Part shown: one piece after another, positions 30,851 through 37,206 of the stretch
Layout: every line of letters starts with the position of its first letter
Position numbering within the stretch: position 1 is the stretch's first letter
Assembly (NCBI GenBank): GCA_964643885.1
Contig: CAZXUI010000041.1
Span: forward strand, 1 to 37,206
Length of the DNA stretch: 37,206 nt
Direction of reading: 5' to 3'
Source of the DNA: CAADGL01 sp964643885
GTDB lineage: Bacteria > Planctomycetota > Phycisphaerae > UBA1845 > Fen-1342
Notes under the pieces: model-generated
Seen by the model: the letters and a program-made list of their open reading frames with translations, nothing else
What the model was told of the DNA's origin: nothing
Databases searched by the model: none
Program-made: the position numbers and the translations under genes

Positions 30851-32590
30851 ATGATTACAAAAAAGGGAATCAACGCATCGCCCGGAGTGGCGATCGGTCC
30901 GGCACTGATCCTCGACACCGAGGAGTATCGGATCGCGCGCCGGACCATTGCTGCTGCGCACGTTCCCGAACAGATCGCCGTTCTCGACGCCGCCGTCAAG
31001 TCCAGCCGCCAGGAAGTCGCCGAGCTGCGCATCGCCGCCGCCCGCAAGCTGGGTGAGCAGGCCGCCGAGATATTCGCCTTTCACGAAAGCGTCATCGCCG
31101 ACGCCGGCCTGCGCGCCAACGTCATCGCCGCCATCGAGAACCAGCACCTGACCGCCGCCTACGCCTTCGCCCAGGAGATGAACCGACGCCAGAAGATGTT
31201 CCGCGCCGTGGCCGACCCCTATTTCCGCGAGCGCGTCCGAGACCTGGCCGACATCGAGAAGCGCGTCCTGCGGCACATCCTCGGCCGCGCCCGCGAGGAC
31301 ATCACCAAGCTCTCAGAGCCGGTCGTGATCGTCGCCCACGACATCACCCCGTCGCAGGCCGTCACCCTCGACCGCAAGCACATCCTCGGCTTCGCGCTCA
31401 ACGTCGGCGGCCAGACCTCGCACATGGCCATCATCGCCCGCATGCTCAGCATCCCCGCCGTCGTCGCACTCAACGACGTCACCAGCGACGTGGCCGGCGG
31501 AGAGACCGTCATCGTCGACGGCACCCACGGCATCGTCGTCGTCAACCCCGACGACGAGACCGTCCGCAGCTTCACCGCCAAGCGCGAGGAATACCGCAGC
31601 TTTGTCCGCCGGCTCGAGTCCCTCCGCGACCTGCCCTCCGTCACCAAAGACGACGTCGCGATCAGGCTCCAGGCAAACATCGAGCTGGCCACCGAAGCCG
31701 CCCACGCCGTCGAGGCCGGCGCCGAGGGCGTCGGTCTCTACCGGACCGAGTTCCTCTTCCTCGCCAGCGACTCGCCTCCGCCCGAGGAGACGCAGTACGA
31801 AAACTTCCGCCAGGCCATCCGCGGTGTCGACGGAAAACCGATCGTCATCCGCACCATCGACCTCGGAGCCGACAAGCTCATGCCCTCCATGGGCCAGTCC
31901 GTCGACCACAACCCCGACCTGGGCCTGCGCTCGCTGCGCTACTGCCTCCAGCACCTCGACCTGTTCAAGACGCACCTGCGGGCTATCCTCCGCGCCGCGG
32001 TCGAGGGCGACGCCCGGATCATGTTCCCCATGGTCACGACGCTGCTCGAGCTGCGCCAGGCCAAGGCGACGCTCGGCGACGTCATGGAGGACCTCGAGGA
32101 AGACGGCATCGAATTCCGCCGCGACATCCCCGTCGGCATCATGGTCGAGACGCCCTCCGCCGCGCTGCTGGCCGCCTCGCTCGCCCGCGAGACCGCCTTC
32201 ATGAGCATCGGCACCAACGACCTCACCCAGTACACGCTCGCCGTCGACCGCGCCAACGAACGCGTCGCCTACCTCTACACGCCGCACAGCCCCGCCGTGC
32301 TGCGCCTCATCCGCGAAATCATCGTCGCCTGCAACCGCCTCAAGGTCCCCGTCAATCTCTGCGGCGAGATGGCCGGCAACCCGCTCTACTGCGAAATGCT
32401 CATCGGCATGGGACTGCGCCAGTTCTCCATGGCCCCCACCGATCTGCCCGAAATCAAGAAGATCGTCCGCTCCACCACGATCAAACGCTGCGAAGCCATC
32501 GCCCGCAAGATCCTCAAGTTCGACGCCGAGCGGCAGGTGCAGAACTTCCTCTACGAGAAGCTGCGCGAAATCGACCCGGAGGGCGCATGA
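30851..32590 (+). CDS. ptsI: PTS enzyme I (phosphoenolpyruvate-protein phosphotransferase)
   Basis: 579 residues, the standard length without the N-terminal GAF domain of nitrogen-type EI (PtsP). The N-terminus GINASPGVAIGPALIL is typical. The phospho-His block is NVGGQTSHMAIIARMLSIPA with His191 (usually GGRTSHTAI). The C-terminal TIM-barrel has GAEGVGLYRTEFLFL, PIVIRTIDLGADK, NPDLGLRSLRYCL, MFPMVTTLLEL, GIMVETPSAAL, SIGTNDLTQYTLAVDR and the active-site Cys504 in NLCGEMAGNP. It takes phosphate from PEP and passes it to HPr. The start has no strong Shine-Dalgarno. The stop overlaps the next gene by four bases (ATGA). Confidence 0.95.
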   Translation: MITKKGINASPGVAIGPALILDTEEYRIARRTIAAAHVPEQIAVLDAAVKSSRQEVAELRIAAARKLGEQAAEIFAFHESVIADAGLRANVIAAIENQHLTAAYAFAQEMNRRQKMFRAVADPYFRERVRDLADIEKRVLRHILGRAREDITKLSEPVVIVAHDITPSQAVTLDRKHILGFALNVGGQTSHMAIIARMLSIPAVVALNDVTSDVAGGETVIVDGTHGIVVVNPDDETVRSFTAKREEYRSFVRRLESLRDLPSVTKDDVAIRLQANIELATEAAHAVEAGAEGVGLYRTEFLFLASDSPPPEETQYENFRQAIRGVDGKPIVIRTIDLGADKLMPSMGQSVDHNPDLGLRSLRYCLQHLDLFKTHLRAILRAAVEGDARIMFPMVTTLLELRQAKATLGDVMEDLEEDGIEFRRDIPVGIMVETPSAALLAASLARETAFMSIGTNDLTQYTLAVDRANERVAYLYTPHSPAVLRLIREIIVACNRLKVPVNLCGEMAGNPLYCEMLIGMGLRQFSMAPTDLPEIKKIVRSTTIKRCEAIARKILKFDAERQVQNFLYEKLREIDPEGA

Positions 32591-33351
32591 TCAGCCGCGC
32601 GCTCACGCCCGTCTTCCACGCCGCCCAGGCCGGCAGCTCCGACGTGGCCTTCCTGCCCCGCGCCGCCCTCTGCTACACCATCCACGGCGATCTGCGCTTC
32701 CTCTCTCATCGAGACGAGCTGCGCATGCTCGCCCGCGCCCTGGCCCGCGCCGCCTGGCCGCTGCGCTATTCGCAGGGTTTCAACCCTCAGCCGCGCATCA
32801 GCATCCCCCTGCCGCGCAGCGTCGGAACCGCCGCCGAGCGGCAGTGGGCCATCGTCGACCTTTCCGAGCCGGCCGACGCCGGCCGCCTCGCGCAGCAGCT
32901 CGCGCCGACGCTCCCCGGCGGCTGCCGGCTGCACACCGTCACCCTGCCGCCGGGCCGCCGAACGCCTCACCCGATCGCGGCTATCTACGAGGTCGAGCTC
33001 GACCCGGCCGACCTGGCCGAGGCCGCGCGGCACCACGCCGACCTGCTCTCGGCCGCGACGGTGCCGGTCGAGCGGCACGCCGCGCCCGGCTCACCGGCCA
33101 GACAGGTCGACATCCGCCCGTACATCGAGTCACTCTCCCTCGCCGGGGCCGCGCTGCGCATGACGCTGCGCATCGAGCAGCAGCGCACCGCCCGCCCGGC
33201 CGAGGTCCTTACAGCTTTGGGGTTGGCGGGCCGGCGGTATCAACACCGCGTCCGCCGCATCGACATTCTCTGGGATATCGAGCTGTCCGCGCCGCCTGCG
33301 CGCGCCCCGGACGCTCGGGAAAGGGAACACCTTGGCAACCAAGAAGACTAA
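32587..33351 (+). CDS. DUF2344 (radical-SAM-linked) protein
   Basis: 254 residues; the start overlaps the ptsI stop by four bases. The N-terminal two-thirds match the TIGR03936/DUF2344 family: LCYTIHGDLRFLSHRDELRM, LARALARAAWPLRYSQGFNP and QPRISIPLPRSVGTAAERQW, with SHRDELRM and GFNPxPRI as signatures. In many bacteria this domain is fused to, or encoded beside, a B12-binding radical SAM protein and the RNase E/G gene; here only the latter is adjacent. The function is unknown, with a role in tRNA or RNA modification suspected from context. The 3' end overlaps the RNase gene by 20 bases. The C-terminus is basic and poorly conserved. Confidence 0.85.
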   Translation: MISRALTPVFHAAQAGSSDVAFLPRAALCYTIHGDLRFLSHRDELRMLARALARAAWPLRYSQGFNPQPRISIPLPRSVGTAAERQWAIVDLSEPADAGRLAQQLAPTLPGGCRLHTVTLPPGRRTPHPIAAIYEVELDPADLAEAARHHADLLSAATVPVERHAAPGSPARQVDIRPYIESLSLAGAALRMTLRIEQQRTARPAEVLTALGLAGRRYQHRVRRIDILWDIELSAPPARAPDAREREHLGNQED

Positions 33352-35977
33352 GAAAACAACCCGCCGCCGCTCCGCCGCGCGTAAGCCCGCCGGCGAGCCG
33401 CAGACGGGCGTCGACGAGACCGATACCAGCGAGGCGCTCGACAGCGTGGCCGAATCGACCGCGGCCGATACCTCCTCGAACATCGACAAGACCGGCGACC
33501 AACCGAAGCAGCCCGCCGCCGGCCGCCGCCGCCGCCGCAAACCGGCCCGCGCCGCCGCAGACACAGGCGCGCCCGGGACCGGCGCGAGCAAACGCGCCGC
33601 CGAGCCCGCCGACGACGAACCCGTCAAGGTCGAGCGGGTCGACAGCGGCGTCGTGATTCGCTTCCCCCCCGTCGCCGTGCCCACTCGCCCGGCCGCCGCG
33701 CCCTCCGCGCGCCCGCCGGCCGCCAAGGAGGAGCCGCCCCGCGCGGCCGCGCCCGCCCGCGACGATTCGTATGAACCGCCGCCCGCGCCGCCGGCCGACT
33801 TCGCCGCGGCCGACCTCGACGATGACGATTCCGGCGACGACCCGCTCGAGCGCGCCGCCGAGATGTTCGACGACGAGGGCGAGCCCGTGGTCGAGATCGA
33901 CCGCGAGGACGAGCCGATCGATCTCGACGACGAATTCGCCGCCGAATCGCAGACCGCCGAGCGACCCCCGCGTGAGCAGCCGGCCGAGGGCGAGGAAGAA
34001 GGCAAGCGCCGCCGCGGCCGCCGTCGCCGCCGCGGCGGACGCCGCCGCCGCGGCCGCCAGAACGAATCCACCGCCGCTCCGCCCGCCGAACCCGCCGGCG
34101 CGGAAGAGTCGGACGAGTCCGACGAGTCCGACGAGCCGGCCGAGCTGATGTTCGACCGCCTCTCCCCGCTCGACCTCGCCGCGGATACCGACGACGACGA
34201 CGTGATCGAGGTCGCCCGTGAGGCCCGCGCCGAGGAAGCCGAAGAGCCCGCCGGCGAGGAGCCCGCCCAGCGCGGCCGCGGCCGTGGCCGCCGCCGCCGC
34301 CCGCGCCGCCGCGACCGCGACGACGTGGCCGGCTACACCGACTCCGAGAAGGTCGCCGGCGTCAGCGAGCCCGAGGAGGAGATCTCCTCCGTCGACGACA
34401 CGCAGGAGGAAGGCGAAGCCCGCGCGATCCAGCGCGACCTGAGCAAGTCCGTCCGCAAGGAGATGATCATCAACATCGTCCCGCGGGAGGAGTGCCGCAT
34501 CGCCATCGTCGAGAACGGCAAGCTCGAGGAGATCTACCTCGAGCGCGCCAGCGCCGAGAACCACGTCGGCAACATCTACAAGGGCGTCGTCACCAACGTC
34601 GAGCCCAGCATCCAGGCCGCCTTCATCGACTTCGGCCTCGGCAAGAACGGCTTCCTGCACATCTCCGATCTGCACCCGCAGTACTTCCCCAACGGCGAAA
34701 AGCAGACCGAGAACGTCGGCCGCAAGCTCCCGCGCCGCAGCCGCCCGCCCATCCAGCGCTGCCTGCGGCGTAACCAGGAGATCCTCGTCCAGATCACCAA
34801 GGAAGGCATCGGCACCAAGGGCCCCACGCTCTCGACCTACCTGAGCATCCCCGGCCGCTTCCTCGTCATGATGCCCGGTATGCGCCGCCTGGGCGTCTCG
34901 CGCCGCATCGAAGACGACGAGATGCGCGACAAGCTCCGTGCCGCCATGTCCGAGCTCGAGCTGCCCCAGGACATGGGCTTCATCGCCCGCACGGCCGCCC
35001 TCAACCGCACCAAGCGCGAGCTCCAGAGCGACCTGAACTACCTGACCCGCCTCTGGCGCGCCGTGCAGAACCGCATCCGCCACGAGCGCGCCCCGGCCGA
35101 GCTCTACCGCGAGTCCGACCTCGTCATCCGCACCATCCGCGACGTCTTCACCTCCGACATCGAGCGGATCGTCGTCGACGACCGCGAAGTCGCCGACCGC
35201 GCCCGCGAGTTCCTCTCCATCTTCAGCCCGCGCTCGCGCGACGCCGTCATCGAATACCACGGCGACGAGCCCATCTTCCACCGCCACGGCATCGAGGCCG
35301 AGCTCGAACGGCTCCACTCGCGCCACGTCCCGCTCCGCAGCGGCGGCTCGCTCGTCATCGACCAGACCGAGGCCCTCGTCGCCATCGACGTCAACAGCGG
35401 CCGCTTCCGCGCCGAGGACGACGCCGAGACCACCGCGTATAAGATCAACTGTGAAGCGGCCGAGGAGATCCCCCGCCAGCTCCGCCTGCGCGACCTGGGA
35501 GGCGTCATCATCTGCGACTTCATCGACATGCGCAGCGAGTCGCACCGCCGCGAGATCGAGCGCCGTCTGATCCGCAACCTCAAGCAGCACAAGGAGCGGG
35601 CCAAGGTCCTGCGCATGAGCGCCTTCGGCATCATCGAGATGACCCGCCAGCGCCAACGCGCCAGCCTGACCCGCAGCGTCTACCAGGACTGCCACCACTG
35701 CCGCGGCACCGGACTGGTCAAGACCGCCGAGAGCGTCGCCCTCGACGTCATGCGCCTGCTCCAGCTCACCGCGACCCGCCAGCACATCGCCTCCATCGAG
35801 GTGACCGTCTCGCCCGAGGTCGCCAACCTGCTGCTCAACCGCAAGCGCTCGCTGCTCCATCAGCTCGAATCGAAGAACCGCCGCAATATCTCGATCAAGC
35901 CCGAGGCCCACTTCGGCCTCGACCAGGTGCAGATCCAGTGCTTCGATCAGCGCGGCCGGCTGGTCCCGCACTCGTAG
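33332..35977 (+). CDS. rng: RNase E/G-family ribonuclease with long disordered N-terminus
   Basis: 881 residues from a TTG at 33332 (GGGAA upstream), inside the end of the preceding gene. The first 370 residues are low-complexity: Ala/Pro/Lys-rich, acidic Asp/Glu blocks, and Arg-rich patches (RRRRGRRRRRGGRRRRGRQ near 230-245 and again near 310-330) that may bind RNA or partners. The conserved part starts at about 386 with the S1-interrupted domain (AIVENGKLEEIYLERASAEN, NIYKGVVTNVEPSIQAAFID). Catalytic aspartates are Asp686 (AIDVNSGRF) and Asp729 (ICDFIDM), and the zinc-link CxxC is Cys787/Cys790 (CHHCRGTG). It cuts single-stranded RNA in mRNA decay and rRNA maturation. No C-terminal scaffold is present; in this protein the disorder is at the N-terminus instead, as in some Actinobacteria. 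The gene could equally be named rne. Confidence 0.93.
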   Translation: MATKKTKKTTRRRSAARKPAGEPQTGVDETDTSEALDSVAESTAADTSSNIDKTGDQPKQPAAGRRRRRKPARAAADTGAPGTGASKRAAEPADDEPVKVERVDSGVVIRFPPVAVPTRPAAAPSARPPAAKEEPPRAAAPARDDSYEPPPAPPADFAAADLDDDDSGDDPLERAAEMFDDEGEPVVEIDREDEPIDLDDEFAAESQTAERPPREQPAEGEEEGKRRRGRRRRRGGRRRRGRQNESTAAPPAEPAGAEESDESDESDEPAELMFDRLSPLDLAADTDDDDVIEVAREARAEEAEEPAGEEPAQRGRGRGRRRRPRRRDRDDVAGYTDSEKVAGVSEPEEEISSVDDTQEEGEARAIQRDLSKSVRKEMIINIVPREECRIAIVENGKLEEIYLERASAENHVGNIYKGVVTNVEPSIQAAFIDFGLGKNGFLHISDLHPQYFPNGEKQTENVGRKLPRRSRPPIQRCLRRNQEILVQITKEGIGTKGPTLSTYLSIPGRFLVMMPGMRRLGVSRRIEDDEMRDKLRAAMSELELPQDMGFIARTAALNRTKRELQSDLNYLTRLWRAVQNRIRHERAPAELYRESDLVIRTIRDVFTSDIERIVVDDREVADRAREFLSIFSPRSRDAVIEYHGDEPIFHRHGIEAELERLHSRHVPLRSGGSLVIDQTEALVAIDVNSGRFRAEDDAETTAYKINCEAAEEIPRQLRLRDLGGVIICDFIDMRSESHRREIERRLIRNLKQHKERAKVLRMSAFGIIEMTRQRQRASLTRSVYQDCHHCRGTGLVKTAESVALDVMRLLQLTATRQHIASIEVTVSPEVANLLLNRKRSLLHQLESKNRRNISIKPEAHFGLDQVQIQCFDQRGRLVPHS

Positions 35978-35992
35978 CAAGGCAGGTGAGCC

Positions 35993-36961
35993 ATGGCCGC
36001 CCGAAAACTCGGCGAAACGCTGCCCAAACTGGTCGACCGCGTCGTCGCCAGCTACCTGGCCGACCCGCGCACCCACCACCTCGACCGCGAGCACATCCCC
36101 TCGCGCCGCGAGATCGTCGCCATCTGCGAGCTGCTGCTCGAGCTTACATTTCCCGGTTTCGTCGGCCGCCGCGGCCTGACGCGCCACAACATCTCATACC
36201 ACGTCGGCGAGCTGCTCCCGCGCCTCTGGGAGTCGCTCTATGAGCAGATCACCTGCTGCCTGGGCCACGAGAGCGAAGAGTGCGGCCAGGGGCCGGCCAC
36301 GCAGCGCTGCCAGGAGCGCGCCCGCGAGCTGGCCTCCACCTTCATCGAGCGCATCCCCGAGGTCCGCGAGCGGCTCGCCCTCGATGTCCAGGCCGCCTAC
36401 GACGGCGACCCGGCCGCCCAGCACACGGCCGAGATCATCCTCGCCTATCCGTCGCTGATCGCAGTGACGATCTATCGCTACGCCCACGAGCTGCACAAGA
36501 TGGGCGTCGTGCTCATGCCGCGCATCATGACCGAGCACGCCCACTACCTGACCGGCATCGACATCCACCCCGGCGCCCGCATCGGCCGCAGCTTCTTCAT
36601 CGACCACGGCACGGGCGTGGTCATCGGGGAGACCACCGACATCGGCGACAGCGTCAAGATCTACCAGGGCGTCACGCTCGGCGCGCTGTCTTTTCCCAAG
36701 GACGAGCGCGGCCGGGTCATCCGCGGGGCCAAGCGGCACCCGACGGTCGGCCACAACGTCACCATCTATGCCAATGCGACGGTTCTCGGCGGGAACACCG
36801 TGATCGGCGACGGGGCGGTCGTGGGCGGGTCGGTCTTCGTGACGCAGAGCGTCGAGCCCGGCCACCAGGTGTCGATCACGGCCCCGGTGCTGCGCGTCCG
36901 CCCGCCCCAGGCGCCGCAGACGCTGGTGGACGGCAAGTACGTGCCGAACTGGGAAATCTAG
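35993..36961 (+). CDS. cysE: Serine O-acetyltransferase
   Basis: 322 residues from the ATG at 35993, 15 bases after the RNase stop. The N-terminal helical half is longer than in E. coli CysE and includes a Cys-rich stretch (CCLGHESEECGQG, near 88-100). The core begins IYRYAHELHKMGVVLMPRIM. The left-handed beta-helix carries TGIDIHPGARIGRSFFIDHG with the likely catalytic His205, then TGVVIGETTDIGDSVKIYQG, HPTVGHNVTIYANATVLGG and NTVIGDGAVVGGSVF. It makes O-acetylserine from serine and acetyl-CoA, the first step of cysteine synthesis. The long N-terminus and gene order resemble EpsC/SAT forms found outside Proteobacteria. It ends the co-directional run; a hairpin array starts 35 bases later. 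Confidence 0.93.
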   Translation: MAARKLGETLPKLVDRVVASYLADPRTHHLDREHIPSRREIVAICELLLELTFPGFVGRRGLTRHNISYHVGELLPRLWESLYEQITCCLGHESEECGQGPATQRCQERARELASTFIERIPEVRERLALDVQAAYDGDPAAQHTAEIILAYPSLIAVTIYRYAHELHKMGVVLMPRIMTEHAHYLTGIDIHPGARIGRSFFIDHGTGVVIGETTDIGDSVKIYQGVTLGALSFPKDERGRVIRGAKRHPTVGHNVTIYANATVLGGNTVIGDGAVVGGSVFVTQSVEPGHQVSITAPVLRVRPPQAPQTLVDGKYVPNWEI

Positions 36962-36995
36962 AGATTCGGTGTGACGTGCTTCTCCGAACATGGGG

Positions 36996-37206
36996 GACCG
37001 GTCTCTGACCGGTCTGGAAGACAGGTCTCTGACCTGTCCAATCGGGGGACCGGTCTCTGACCGGTCTGACTGGGGGACCGGCCTCTGGCCGGTCTGATTG
37101 GGGGACCGGCCTCTGACCGGTCTGATTGGGGGACCGGTCTCTGACCGGTCCGATTGGGGGACCGGTCTCCGACCGGTCTGATTGGGGGACCGGCCTCTGG
37201 CCGGTC
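36996..37206. repeat. Tandem hairpin array, at least eight units, running off the window
   Basis: 19-base hairpin units start at 36996, 37020, 37048, 37076, 37104, 37132, 37160 and 37188. From the third on, the period is exactly 28 bases with a TGATTGGGG-type linker. Arm variants are often compensated: GACAGGTC pairs with GACCTGTC (37020) and GACCGGCC with GGCCGGTC (37076, 37188). The core is the same as in the array at 22324-22443, but the linker and period differ. The last unit ends at the window edge. Confidence 0.93.

Noticed and set aside
33209..36187. Minus-strand open frame of about 990 codons
   Set aside because: It is the antisense of the RNase E/G gene and parts of its neighbours, with low-complexity Val/Gly/Ala/Asp composition and no domain. 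The plus-strand frame has catalytic residues and an RNase fold.
36996..37206. CRISPR array
   Set aside because: Spacers are only about 9 bases and nearly identical, the repeat is a self-complementary hairpin, and no cas gene is nearby.

Overview
The window reads as chromosomal DNA of a GC-rich planctomycete, probably of the Phycisphaerae type. This is inferred from very strong G/C at third codon positions, ECF-like sigma factors paired with large receptor Ser/Thr kinases, exported proteins ending in two dockerin-like calcium repeats, many lipoproteins, and tandem hairpin repeats between genes. Every gene identity rests on motifs read by eye; no database search was run.

Layout. 1-2450 (minus): a ModA-like binding protein, cut by the left edge, preceded by a two-LamG exported protein. 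2586-3584: exported double-thioredoxin protein. 3749-7315: sigma factor with an apparent one-base frameshift, a two-copy hairpin repeat, then a kinase-TM-TPR receptor, which meets a dockerin-bearing M1 peptidase tail to tail. 9877-11274: amino-acid permease. 11430-15347: a second sigma/kinase cassette. This kinase carries an N-terminal anti-sigma-type zinc motif and a C-terminal WD40 propeller, and its start codon directly abuts the sigma stop. 15443-17134 (minus): exported propeller-like protein. 17483-17555: tRNA-Arg(CCU). 17838-19673 (minus): acetolactate-decarboxylase-like lipoprotein and an NhaR-type LysR regulator. 19811-22279: small zinc-ribbon protein and a cupredoxin/propeller/dockerin protein, followed by a hairpin array. 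22548-24717 (minus): M50-like membrane protease, ArfB-like rescue hydrolase, a possible 28-residue protein, and a CAP-domain lipoprotein. 24999-27833: lipoprotein fusing PKD, WD40 and metzincin modules. 28244-29260: LacI-family regulator. 29598-36961: a seven-gene co-directional run hpf-ptsN-ptsH-ptsI-DUF2344-rne/rng-cysE. A second hairpin array runs off the right edge.

How the genes work together. Two sigma/kinase pairs look like one-locus signalling units in which an envelope-facing TPR or WD40 domain feeds a cytosolic kinase and a dedicated sigma factor. The hpf-pts run has no sugar permease, so it looks like a regulatory phosphorelay (EI, HPr, EIIA-Ntr) sitting beside ribosome hibernation, RNA decay and cysteine synthesis. 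The remaining genes mostly encode envelope or exported proteins.

The best candidates for new biology are the zinc-finger kinase with its abutting sigma gene, the PKD-WD40-metzincin lipoprotein, the type-1-copper propeller protein, and the hairpin arrays with compensatory base changes.
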